From Propioniciclava tarda (GTDB taxonomy: Bacteria > Actinomycetota > Actinomycetes > Propionibacteriales > Propionibacteriaceae): 64,000 nucleotides of DNA. Positions 21,850 to 29,775 of this stretch are shown here, piece after piece (the stretch's first letter is position 1; each line of letters begins with the position of its first letter). Under the pieces are notes generated by a model. The model was not told the DNA's origin. It did no database searches and saw only the letters and a list, made by a program, of their open reading frames with translations. Position numbers and translations under genes: made by a program. Location: the NCBI RefSeq assembly GCF_900182665.1, contig NZ_FXTL01000005.1:1-64000 (forward strand), in the 5' to 3' direction.

Positions 21850-22341
21850 TCAGGACGCAGTTCCCGTTCCAGAGTTGGATGCGGGGGTGTCGAATACCGG
21901 AAAGCGCAGGCGTGAGAACGCGAAGATCTCGGCGGCCAGCCACGTGGCCACTACGGCTAACGTTCCTACGACGACCGCCGTGGGATCCATCGAGGTGAGG
22001 CGTTCCTGTTGCGTCATCGAGAGCGCGAGGACGCCGCCCAGGGCGCTCACCCGGACGGCGTAGGACACGAGCGAGGCGGTGAGGACGGTGCCGGTCGGTG
22101 CGTCCGAGTAGGCCACCTGGACCGCCTGCCCGATGGTGTAGAAGGCCAGCGCCATCATGGCGGCGATCAGGCAGGAGACCCCGCTGGCGGGGCCACGCGT
22201 CCAGAAGAAGGCCAGCGACGAGACCAGGGCGCCGATGTGCCCGCCCAGGACCCCCGCCTTGAGCAGGTGCAGCGCGCGGGCTCGATCGGCGCTGATCGGG
22301 GCGCGGTCAGCCACGGCCGTCCGCGTCGGGCTCGAAGCCAT
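21850..22341 (-). CDS. AtpI-like membrane protein upstream of atpB
   Basis: This 163-residue protein has four predicted membrane helices at the position of atpI, ahead of atpB. AtpI-type proteins assist c-ring assembly or Mg2+ supply. Sequence resemblance to classical AtpI is weak, so the call rests on topology and position (M. tuberculosis Rv1303). Its start overlaps the end of the sugar-transferase gene by 35 nt. Confidence 0.7.
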   Translation of the reverse strand: MASSPTRTAVADRAPISADRARALHLLKAGVLGGHIGALVSSLAFFWTRGPASGVSCLIAAMMALAFYTIGQAVQVAYSDAPTGTVLTASLVSYAVRVSALGGVLALSMTQQERLTSMDPTAVVVGTLAVVATWLAAEIFAFSRLRFPVFDTPASNSGTGTAS

Positions 22342-23650
22342 CCGCCTTCGCCTTGGCCAACAAGACGCGGAAGGTCAGCAGCATGATCTTCAGGTCCAGG
22401 GGGACGGAGTACTCCTGGATGTAGATCATGTCGAAGCGGAGCTTGTCCTCGGGCGGGGTGGTGTAGCGGCCCATCACCTGCGCGAGCCCGGTCAGGCCCG
22501 GCTTGACCAAGGTGCGAATGTGGAACTCATCAATCTGCGTTTGGAACTGCTCCACGAACTCGGGACGCTCCGGCCTGGGTCCCACGAGGCTCATGGTGCC
22601 GTGCACGACGTTGAGCAACTGGGGCAGCTCGTCGAGCCGGGTCGAGCGCAGGAACTTACCAATGCGGGTGGTCCGGGGGTCGTTGCGCTGCGCAAAAACA
22701 GGCCCGGTGGCGTCCTCGGCGTCCGTCTTCATCGTGCGGAACTTGACGATCTGGAAGGGACGCCCGCGGCGTCCGACGCGGACCTGTCGGTAGAAGACCG
22801 GTCCCCCGTCGTCCAGTTTGATCGCTGCGGCGACCAGCAGGGTGATCGGCGCGCTCGCGATGAGACCGATCAAGCCCAGCACCAGATCGAAGGCCCTCTT
22901 GACGATGCGATCGAAGGCGCCCAGCCGGTAGCGCTCCAGGGCGAAGACCGGAACATCGCCGATCTGGGACACCGACGACCGATGCATCGAGATCTCGTAC
23001 GTCTCGGGCACGAGGAAGACGTCCTGGTTGTACCGGACCGACTCGGCGACGACATGGCGCTTGACGTCGAAGGGCGCATCGACCGCCACGTAGACGACCT
23101 CGACGGCCTTCAGGTCATCGCCAAAGCTCGGCTGGTCGTAAGCCAAGAAACGCAGGTCCTTGGCCCCGGCGGCTCGCACACGCTGGAGAAGCTCGGGGGC
23201 CTCGTCGGCGGGCCCGATGACGGCCGCCGGGTAGGACGCCAGGATGCGGTTCTTCCGCGCCGTGACGAGCAGCTTCACCGCCATGAGCAGCACGATCTGA
23301 AGGCCCGCGGCCATGAAGAAGGCGACGATCTCGAAGCGGGTGTTCTGCGTGAAGTACATGTACGCAACGAATGTCAGCTCAGAGAACAGCACCACCCCGA
23401 CGATTTGGGCGAGGCGCTCGACGGTCGGCCGCTCCCGCACGGTGAAGTAGCGCAGCGGTCCGAACAGGACCAGCGAGAGGAAGCTCGCGGACCCGGCGCC
23501 GAGCAGGCCGCGGTTCACGAAGATCGGCAGGTGGTCTCCGTAGACCACGGCTCCCGTGACGACGTACGACGCCATGATCGCGATGACGACGCCCACCACC
23601 TCCAGGACCTGGAGCGTCAGGACGCGTCGGTAGCGCGTGGTCAGCGACAC
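22307..23650 (-). CDS. Polyprenyl-phosphate sugar-1-phosphate transferase (PF02397, WbaP/CpsE-like)
   Basis: This 447-residue membrane enzyme transfers a sugar-1-phosphate to a polyprenyl phosphate, the first step of many surface polysaccharides. Four to five N-terminal helices (about residues 10-135) are followed by a CoA-binding-like soluble domain. The C-terminal bacterial sugar-transferase domain (about 255-447) has the motifs KRAFDLVLG, VKFRTMKTDAE, RSTRLDELPQLLNV and SLVGPRPERPEF. In M. tuberculosis this locus holds rfe/wecA, which is unrelated. The GTG start at 23650 lacks a strong ribosome site. Confidence 0.9.
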   Translation of the reverse strand: MSLTTRYRRVLTLQVLEVVGVVIAIMASYVVTGAVVYGDHLPIFVNRGLLGAGSASFLSLVLFGPLRYFTVRERPTVERLAQIVGVVLFSELTFVAYMYFTQNTRFEIVAFFMAAGLQIVLLMAVKLLVTARKNRILASYPAAVIGPADEAPELLQRVRAAGAKDLRFLAYDQPSFGDDLKAVEVVYVAVDAPFDVKRHVVAESVRYNQDVFLVPETYEISMHRSSVSQIGDVPVFALERYRLGAFDRIVKRAFDLVLGLIGLIASAPITLLVAAAIKLDDGGPVFYRQVRVGRRGRPFQIVKFRTMKTDAEDATGPVFAQRNDPRTTRIGKFLRSTRLDELPQLLNVVHGTMSLVGPRPERPEFVEQFQTQIDEFHIRTLVKPGLTGLAQVMGRYTTPPEDKLRFDMIYIQEYSVPLDLKIMLLTFRVLLAKAKADGFEPDADGRG

Positions 23651-23707
23651 GAGGATCGCCCCCGATCACACCCACGCTCGCCGCTCGCGGTCGACATCGC
23701 CGCGCCT

Positions 23708-24745
23708 CTAGCTTTCCGCCGGGTCGGTCGAGTTGGCGGGTTGCTCGGCGTCGCCCGCGGTCACGCGTCCGAGATGCTCGACTGACGCCTCAGCGGGCTC
23801 CGCCGCGAGCGGAGCCGGGGCGGGCTCTGCCGGATCGTGGAACGCCTCAGTGGGCTCCGCCGCGTGGGAAGCCAGGTCGAGCTCTGCCGCTTCGTGGGAC
23901 GACTCAGCGGGCTCCGCCGCGTGGGAAGCCGGGTCGGGATCTGCCGCGTCGCTGGACGCCGCTTCGGGCTCCGCCGCGTCCTGCAGGGTGGGTTCAGGCA
24001 CCGTCGCCTCGTCGGGCGCGACCTCGGGGAGCAGACCCGGGACCACCTCGTTGATCTCTGCCATCGTCAGGCGTCCGGCACGAAGAAGCTGCGCCGACTC
24101 CCCACTGAGGTCGAGGATCGTCGACGGGACCGGTCCGGACATCGTCCCCGCGTTCAGGTAGACGCTCACGGCGTTGCCAAGCTGGCTGGTGGCTTCGTCG
24201 ATCGTCAGCGCGGCCTCCTGCCCGCTGACGTTGGCGGAGGTGACCGCAAGAGGCCCGGTGCGCCGCAGCAGTTCCCTCGTGAACTCGTGGTCGGGCACGC
24301 GCACCGCGATCGTGGCGCCGCGGTCCCCGAGGTCCATGCGCAGGCTGTCGGACGCGTTGAGGACCAACGTCAGCGCGCCGGGCCAAAACGCGGCACCCAG
24401 CGCCCGTACCCGATCATCGACGTCCGCCAACGAGCCGACCATCTCCACCTCGGCGACCAGGACGGGCGGCGGCATGTCGCGACCGCGCCGCTTGGCGTCC
24501 AGGAGGCGCTGCACCGCCAGGGCCGAGAAGGGATCGGCGGCCACGCCATAGACGGTGTCCGTGGGAAGCACGATGACGGCACCGGATGAGATCGCGTCGG
24601 TAGCCGCATCGAATGCAACGTCCGAATCGCCGTGCGCGTCCACCACGAGATACGTCGGCTCTTCCGCGCTCAAAGCGGCGCTCTCGCCGGAGAGGTCGAT
24701 GGTGCTCGCTGCGTCCTCGTGGTCCGCCAGGTCGTCGATGCTCAC
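23708..24745 (-). CDS. sua5: Threonylcarbamoyl-AMP synthase (Sua5/YrdC/YwlC) with a repetitive C-terminal tail
   Basis: Residues about 33-225 form the YrdC domain that makes threonylcarbamoyl-AMP for tRNA t6A37, with IVLPTDTVYGVAADP, FWPGALTLVL and TSANVSGQ. The first 30 residues are an acidic extension. The last 105 residues are acidic, Ala/Glu/Pro/Ser-rich and built of 19-residue repeats (ASHAAEPxExxH...), unlike the second domain of classical Sua5. It overlaps prmC by 4 nt, in the standard rpmE-prfA-prmC-sua5 order. Confidence 0.92.
   Translation of the reverse strand: MSIDDLADHEDAASTIDLSGESAALSAEEPTYLVVDAHGDSDVAFDAATDAISSGAVIVLPTDTVYGVAADPFSALAVQRLLDAKRRGRDMPPPVLVAEVEMVGSLADVDDRVRALGAAFWPGALTLVLNASDSLRMDLGDRGATIAVRVPDHEFTRELLRRTGPLAVTSANVSGQEAALTIDEATSQLGNAVSVYLNAGTMSGPVPSTILDLSGESAQLLRAGRLTMAEINEVVPGLLPEVAPDEATVPEPTLQDAAEPEAASSDAADPDPASHAAEPAESSHEAAELDLASHAAEPTEAFHDPAEPAPAPLAAEPAEASVEHLGRVTAGDAEQPANSTDPAES
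23787..24014. repeat. 57-bp tandem repeats within the sua5 3' end
   Basis: Four imperfect copies start at 23787, 23844, 23901 and 23958, exactly 57 bp apart (19 codons). Each contains GGGCTCCGCCGCG. They keep the reading frame, so copy-number change would lengthen or shorten the protein tail without breaking it. Confidence 0.85.
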
Positions 24746-25620
24746 GGGCCCATCCTGCCAGGTGAGAGGTCCGGGACCCGTGCAGTGACGTAACGCGGTC
24801 GACCGGCGAGGTCGAGGTGATCGACGACGTCGACGAACCCAGCGGCACGCAGCACGTTGGGCGCAGACTCGTGATGCGTGTCGTCGTGCTCAGCCCCCAA
24901 CACTCCCCCGGAGCGCAGCAGCCGTGTCGCCACGGACGCCACCACGCGCAGCGCCTCCAGCCCGTCCGGCCCCGAGAACAGGGCCATGTCGGGGTCACGC
25001 AGCACGTCAGCAGGCAATTCAGACCGTGCCGACTCCGGAATGTAGGGCGGGTTGGCGATGACCAGGTCGACGGTGCCGTCCAGCTCGGAGAGGGCATCCG
25101 CCATGTCGCCCAGCACCGGCTGCAGGGCCGTCCCCGTCACGTTTCTCACCAGGTAGGGCCACGCGTCATCGCTGACCTCGACCGCGTACTGGACCAGACC
25201 CGGGCACTCGGACGCCAGCGCGAGCGAGATGGCCCCCGAGCCGGCACACAGCTCAACGACCACCGGCGCCGACGGACCTTCGTGCCCGGCCGCCTCGGCC
25301 GGCCGGCCAGGGTGCGCGCCGAGGGCATCGAGCGCCCATTGAACGAGCAGTTCGGTCTCCGGACGCGGGATGAAGACCCCCGGCCCGACGGCGACGGACA
25401 CCCCGCGGAAGAACGCGCGCCCCGTGAGGTGCTGGACAGGCTCGCCGGCTCGCCGCCGCTCCAGCAGCGCAGCGAAGGCCGCGGCGTGGGCGTCCGACAC
25501 CTCGATGATCAGGGGCAACGAGGCCGGCTCGACGCCTAGGACGTGCGCCAGCAGCGTCTTCGACTCGGCGGCACTGCCAAGCCGTTGCGCTCCCTGCGCG
25601 ACCAGCTGCGACGTCCGCAT
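24742..25620 (-). CDS. prmC: Release-factor glutamine methyltransferase PrmC
   Basis: PrmC methylates the Gln of the GGQ motif in release factors, here made by the gene immediately upstream. The 292-residue protein has the N-terminal helical domain, the IPRPETELLV segment, an SAM-binding ELCAGSGAISLAL and the catalytic NPPY. Its ATG overlaps the prfA TGA by one base (TGATG). It also overlaps sua5 by 4 nt. Confidence 0.96.
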   Translation of the reverse strand: MRTSQLVAQGAQRLGSAAESKTLLAHVLGVEPASLPLIIEVSDAHAAAFAALLERRRAGEPVQHLTGRAFFRGVSVAVGPGVFIPRPETELLVQWALDALGAHPGRPAEAAGHEGPSAPVVVELCAGSGAISLALASECPGLVQYAVEVSDDAWPYLVRNVTGTALQPVLGDMADALSELDGTVDLVIANPPYIPESARSELPADVLRDPDMALFSGPDGLEALRVVASVATRLLRSGGVLGAEHDDTHHESAPNVLRAAGFVDVVDHLDLAGRPRYVTARVPDLSPGRMGP

Positions 25621-26699
25621 CAGCCAGAGAAGGCCGCGAGGCGTTCGGCGAGATCTGCGGCCTGCAACGCGTCGACCACGGCCTGCAGATCGCCGGCCAG
25701 GACGGCGTCCAGGTTGTACGCCTTGTAACCGATCCGGTGGTCGGCGATGCGGTTCTCGGGGAAGTTGTAGGTGCGGATCCGCTCCGAGCGATCGACCGTG
25801 CGGACCTGCGACTTGCGGGCAGCGGACGCCTCGGCGGACGCCTGATCCGCGGCCATCGCGGCCAGGCGCGACCGCAGGATGCGCATGGCTTGCTCCTTGT
25901 TCTGCATCTGGGAGCGCTCGTTCTGGCAGGTCACGACCGTGTTGGTGGGCAGGTGCGTGATGCGGACGGCCGAGTCGGTGGTGTTGACGCCCTGTCCACC
26001 CTTGCCGGAGCTGCGGTAGACGTCGATCCGCAGGTCGTCGTCGTTGATGACGATCGTTTCGTCGGCATCGACGTCCGGCGTCACCAGGACGCCGGCGGCC
26101 GACGTATGGATGCGGCCCTGGGTCTCGGTGACCGGCACGCGCTGCACGCGATGGACGCCGCCCTCGAACTTCAGCGAGCCGAAGGGCATGTTCTCCCCGG
26201 ACGCCGTGCCTGACGCCTTCACCGCGAGGGTGATCGTCTTGTACCCGCCGAGGTCGGTCTCCTGCGAGTCCAGCACCTCGACCTTCCAGCCCTTGGCGGT
26301 TGCGAACCGGCTGTACATCTCGAACAGGTCTCCGGCGAACAGCGCCGACTCCTCGCCGCCTTCGCCGGACTTGATCTCCAGCAGCGCGTCCTCGGTGTCG
26401 TTGGGATCGCGCGGTGCCAGCAGCGTGTTGAGCCGCTCGGTGACCTCGGTCAGCCGAGCCTCCAGCCGGTCGGCTTCGTCGGCGAAGGACGCGTCCTCAC
26501 CGGCCAGCTCGCGCGCGGCCTCCAGATCGCCGGTCAGCTCCTCGTGCTCGTTGAGCGCCTTGACGATCGGCGCCAGCTCGGCGTAGCGGCGTCCGATCTT
26601 GCGGGCGCGCGCCATGTCGGCGTGGGTCGCCGGATCGGAGAGCTGGCCCTCCAGCTGCGCGTACTCGACCTTCAGTTGGTCGGCCGCCTCGAACATCAC
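25620..26699 (-). CDS. prfA: Peptide chain release factor 1
   Basis: RF1 terminates translation at UAA and UAG. The 359-residue protein has the codon-reading tripeptide PVT at 189-191 and the peptidyl-transferase motif GGQ at 234-236. It is upstream of and coupled to its methyltransferase prmC. A second ATG follows the first directly, so the start may be one codon later. Confidence 0.97.
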   Translation of the reverse strand: MMFEAADQLKVEYAQLEGQLSDPATHADMARARKIGRRYAELAPIVKALNEHEELTGDLEAARELAGEDASFADEADRLEARLTEVTERLNTLLAPRDPNDTEDALLEIKSGEGGEESALFAGDLFEMYSRFATAKGWKVEVLDSQETDLGGYKTITLAVKASGTASGENMPFGSLKFEGGVHRVQRVPVTETQGRIHTSAAGVLVTPDVDADETIVINDDDLRIDVYRSSGKGGQGVNTTDSAVRITHLPTNTVVTCQNERSQMQNKEQAMRILRSRLAAMAADQASAEASAARKSQVRTVDRSERIRTYNFPENRIADHRIGYKAYNLDAVLAGDLQAVVDALQAADLAERLAAFSG

Positions 26700-26729
26700 T
26701 GCCTCCTGCTAGGTGCCGGACAAGCACAA

Positions 26730-26764
26730 CGCCGGGCCCGGGGAAGATTCCCCGATGCCCGGCG
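26730..26764 (-). terminator. Hairpin after rpmE
   Basis: The outer stem CGCCGGGC/GCCCGGCG with an inner GGGGA/TCCCC pairing lies between the rpmE stop and the prfA start. No T-run follows, so it may be a weak terminator or an attenuator separating rpmE from prfA. Confidence 0.5.
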
Positions 26765-26775
26765 CTGGTAGGTCG

Positions 26776-26991
26776 CTAAGACTTCTTGAGGTTCGCGTAG
26801 CGCTTCTCGAAGCGGGCGACGCGACCGCCCGTGTCCAGGATCTTCTGCTTGCCCGTGTAGAACGGGTGGCAGGCCGCGCAAACTTCCGCGTGGATCTGAC
26901 CGGTACGCGCGGTGCTGCGCGTCGTGAACTTGTTGCCGCAGCTACAGGTGACCTCGGTCTCCTTGTAGTCGGGATGGATGCCCTGCTTCAT
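26776..26991 (-). CDS. rpmE: 50S ribosomal protein L31 (zinc-binding form)
   Basis: This is the 71-residue L31 with the four zinc cysteines C16, C18, C38 and C41 (CSCG and CAAC), so it is the zinc-replete C+ paralogue. The ATG at 26991 has a good GGAG ribosome site. It lies between rho and prfA, as in most actinobacteria. Confidence 0.96.
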   Translation of the reverse strand: MKQGIHPDYKETEVTCSCGNKFTTRSTARTGQIHAEVCAACHPFYTGKQKILDTGGRVARFEKRYANLKKS

Positions 26992-27081
26992 GGATTCTCC
27001 TCGATATCGCCGGGTCGCCATCGCTTCGGGGCCCTGATGGACCCGGGCGTGAACCGGCACCGAGGAGACATTCTGCCCCAT

Positions 27082-27108
27082 CGGCGTCCGGAACCCAAAC
27101 GGACGCCG
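27082..27108 (-). terminator. Hairpin after rho made of an inverted GGCGTCC pair
   Basis: CGGCGTCCG (27082-27090) and CGGACGCCG (27100-27108) form a 9-bp stem 46 nt past the rho stop, on the rpmE side. A second GC-rich hairpin lies at 27111-27125. The stem is built from two inverted copies of the window's over-represented heptamer. Confidence 0.5.
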
Positions 27109-27153
27109 CGGGCGCAAGCTGCGCCGGCGGCGTCCGTTCTGGTCGGGACCGAC

Positions 27154-28992
27154 CTACTCGGCGTTCGGCGTCGTCCGGGAGATGACGTGCAGGAACTCCA
27201 GGTTGGTCTGCGTCTTCTTCATGCGGTTGATCAGCATCTCCAGCGCCTGCTGGTCGTCGAGGCCGGACAGGACGCGTCGGAGCTTCCAGATGATCGCCAA
27301 CTCTTCGCGCGTCAGCAGCATCTCCTCGCGGCGCGTACCGGACGCGACCGGGTCGATGGCCGGGAAGATGCGCTTGTCAGCGAGCTCTCGGCGAAGGCGG
27401 AGCTCCATGTTGCCGGTGCCCTTGAACTCCTCGAAGATCACCTCGTCCATCTTCGAGCCGGTCTCAACCAGAGCCGTCGCGAGGATCGTCAACGAGCCGC
27501 CGTGCTCGACGTTGCGCGCCGCGCCGAAGAACTTCTTCGGCGGGTAGAGCGCGGCCGAGTCAACGCCGCCGGACAGGATGCGTCCGGACGCCGGTGCCGC
27601 GAGGTTGTAGGCGCGCGAGAGGCGGGTGATGCCGTCCAGCAGGACGACGACGTCGTGACCCAGCTCGACCAGGCGCTTGGCGCGCTCGATCGCCAGCTCG
27701 GCGATCGTCGTGTGATCGTCGGCCGGACGGTCGAAGGTGGACGCGATGACCTCGCCCTTGACAGAGCGCTGGAAGTCGGTGACCTCCTCGGGACGCTCGT
27801 CCACGAGGACCACCATCAGGTGCACCTCGGGGTTGTTGGTCGTGATCGCGTTGGCGATGTTCTGCATCACCATCGTCTTGCCCGCCTTGGGCGGCGACAC
27901 GATCAGGCCGCGCTGGCCCTTGCCGATCGGGGCGACCAGGTCGACGATGCGTCCGGTCATGTTGGTCGGCGTGGTCTCGAGGCGCAGGCGATCCTGCGGG
28001 TAGAGCGGCGTCAGCTTGTTGAACTCGACGCGGTCCTTCGCCTTGGCCGGATCGTCGTCGTTGATGCGGTCGATCCGGACCAGCGGGTTGAACTTCTCGC
28101 GCCGCTCCCCCTCCTTGGGGGCGCGGAGCGCACCGGTCACGATGTCGCCCTTGCGCAGGCCCCACTTGCGGACCATCGACAGCGACACGTAGGCGTCGTT
28201 CGGGCCGGGCAGGTAACCGGTCGTCCGGACGAAGGCGTAGTTGTCCAGGACGTCCAGGATGCCGCGGACCTCCACGAGCACGTCGTCCTCGGCGATGACC
28301 GGCTCGGCCTCGAACCGCTCGATGGACGCCCCGGCGCTGCCGCGGTTCTGGCGGCGATTCTGGGGGCTGTTCGTGCGGTCGCGGTTGCGACGCCGGCGAT
28401 TGCGGCGGCTGCCGGAGTCGTCGTCCGAGTCGCCGTAGCCCTGCTGGTTGGACTGCTGGCCCTGGCTCTGTTGGTTCTGCTGCTGCGGCTGGCGCTGCTC
28501 GGTGCGCTGCCCGTCGGACGCCTCACCGCGCGGCTCGCCTTGCTCGCGCTGCCCACGCTGGCGGCGTCCACCGCCCCCGGAAAGGGCGTCGAGGCGTGCG
28601 GCCACCTCGGCGTTGACCTCGCGGGGAGCCTGGTCCGAACCGGACGCCTCCGTGAGGGCCGGCTGCGCCTCGCCCCGCTCGGGACGCGGGGAGCGCTCGC
28701 GCCGCGGGCGGCTGGAGCGTTGCTCGCCGGCGGGGGCGTCCGGGGAAGCGCTCGGCGCCGCTTGCTCTGCTGCAGGGCTCTCGCCCTGGGGTGCCCGCTG
28801 GGATCGGGCGGGACGCTCGGAGCGCGGAGCGCTGGCCGGACGGGCGTCCCTGATGGCCGACACGAGGTCGGCCTTGCGCATGCCGGTGCCCTTGATGCCG
28901 AGCGAAGAAGCGACCTTCTTCAACTCGGGCAGCAGCATGGAGTCGAGACCAGACCTGCTGGATGCAGGTGAGGTCGAGTTGCTTTCGGTCAC
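27154..28992 (-). CDS. rho: Transcription termination factor Rho (actinobacterial long form)
   Basis: Rho is an RNA-dependent hexameric helicase. The 612-residue protein has a Rho_N domain (about residues 14-50), a disordered insert (about 51-225) rich in Arg, Glu and Gln, a cold-shock-like RNA-binding domain, and an ATPase core with Walker A PPKAGKT at 367-373. Long Asn/Gln/Arg-rich inserts are typical of actinobacterial Rho. The GTG at 28992 has a GAGAGGA site. The frame extends to 29061, but that part lies in the leader of the predicted promoter. Confidence 0.96.
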   Translation of the reverse strand: MTESNSTSPASSRSGLDSMLLPELKKVASSLGIKGTGMRKADLVSAIRDARPASAPRSERPARSQRAPQGESPAAEQAAPSASPDAPAGEQRSSRPRRERSPRPERGEAQPALTEASGSDQAPREVNAEVAARLDALSGGGGRRQRGQREQGEPRGEASDGQRTEQRQPQQQNQQSQGQQSNQQGYGDSDDDSGSRRNRRRRNRDRTNSPQNRRQNRGSAGASIERFEAEPVIAEDDVLVEVRGILDVLDNYAFVRTTGYLPGPNDAYVSLSMVRKWGLRKGDIVTGALRAPKEGERREKFNPLVRIDRINDDDPAKAKDRVEFNKLTPLYPQDRLRLETTPTNMTGRIVDLVAPIGKGQRGLIVSPPKAGKTMVMQNIANAITTNNPEVHLMVVLVDERPEEVTDFQRSVKGEVIASTFDRPADDHTTIAELAIERAKRLVELGHDVVVLLDGITRLSRAYNLAAPASGRILSGGVDSAALYPPKKFFGAARNVEHGGSLTILATALVETGSKMDEVIFEEFKGTGNMELRLRRELADKRIFPAIDPVASGTRREEMLLTREELAIIWKLRRVLSGLDDQQALEMLINRMKKTQTNLEFLHVISRTTPNAE

Positions 28993-29135
28993 TGATGTCC
29001 TCTCGGATCGGCCCGATCCTCGCTGACTGTGCGGGCGGGCCCGGCTCGCTGGAGCCGTCAAAGGGTGTTCAGATCAGGGCAGGCCGTCAAGAGCCTCTGC
29101 GGTGATCTGGAAACGCGGCGAAAGCCGCACGGCTC

Positions 29136-29164
29136 ACTCTACACGAGCGCAGCGCGCGCTCCAA
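29136..29164 (-). promoter_or_regulatory. Sigma-70-type promoter for rho
   Basis: On the minus strand TTGGAG (29159-29164) and TAGAGT (29136-29141) are 17 bp apart. Transcription would start near 29129, leaving a leader of about 135 nt. The leader contains a small GC hairpin (29115-29128), which could also end the thrH message. Confidence 0.55.
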
Positions 29165-29168
29165 CGCG

Positions 29169-29774
29169 TCACAGCGCAGCGGCAGCAGCGTCGAACGCAG
29201 CTCGGAGGTCGACGTAGTTCGTCGTCACCGGGAACTGCGGGAACTCGGCGATCACGTTGTCGGGCGGGCAGAACAGGATGCCCGCCTCGGCCTGCGCGAG
29301 CATCCCGGTGTCGTTGTAGGAGTCGCCCGTCGCGATGCAGGTGAAGTTGAGCGATTGCAGCGCGCGCACGGCGTGGGTCTTGGAGTCGGGCTGCCGGAGC
29401 CGATAGCCCACGATCATGTCGTCGGCCACCACCAGGTGGTGGCAGAACAGCGTGGGCATGCCGAGGTGTTCCATCAAGGGCATGCCGAACTGGTAGAAGG
29501 TGTCGCTCAGGATGACCACCTGGTAGTCGCGACGCAGGGCGTCCAGGAACTCTCTTGCTCCGGGCAGCGGGCCCATCTCGGAGATCACGGACTGGATCAC
29601 CGACAGCGTGACTCCGTGCTCGGCCATGACGGCGATCCGGTACTGCATCAGCTTGTCGTAGTCCGGCTCGTCGCGCGTGGTGCGCCGCAGGGCCTCGATG
29701 CCCGTCCGCTGGGCGACGTTCACCCAGATCTCGGGGACCAGCACCCCTTCCATATCCAGGCAGGCGAGCAGCAC
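29169..29774 (-). CDS. thrH: Phosphoserine phosphatase / homoserine phosphotransferase ThrH
   Basis: ThrH is an HAD-family enzyme that moves phosphate from phosphoserine to homoserine and can replace homoserine kinase. The 201-residue protein closely resembles the Pseudomonas aeruginosa ThrH. Motif I is CLDMEGVLVPEIW (nucleophile D7), motif II ILSDTFYQF, motif III Lys in DSKTHAV, and motif IV GDSYNDTGML. The GTG start follows the hom stop by 1 nt. Its place directly after hom supports a threonine-biosynthesis role; no thrB or thrC lies here. Confidence 0.92.
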   Translation of the reverse strand: MLLACLDMEGVLVPEIWVNVAQRTGIEALRRTTRDEPDYDKLMQYRIAVMAEHGVTLSVIQSVISEMGPLPGAREFLDALRRDYQVVILSDTFYQFGMPLMEHLGMPTLFCHHLVVADDMIVGYRLRQPDSKTHAVRALQSLNFTCIATGDSYNDTGMLAQAEAGILFCPPDNVIAEFPQFPVTTNYVDLRAAFDAAAAAL

Positions 29775-29775
29775 G

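Noticed and set aside
23787-24014. Repeats considered as a CRISPR array
   Set aside because: Units are contiguous, imperfect, without spacers, and keep the sua5 reading frame.
28993-29061. Upstream extension of rho to an ATG at 29061
   Set aside because: The GTG at 28992 has a good ribosome site and begins the family-like sequence; the extension is Arg/Ser-rich leader sequence.
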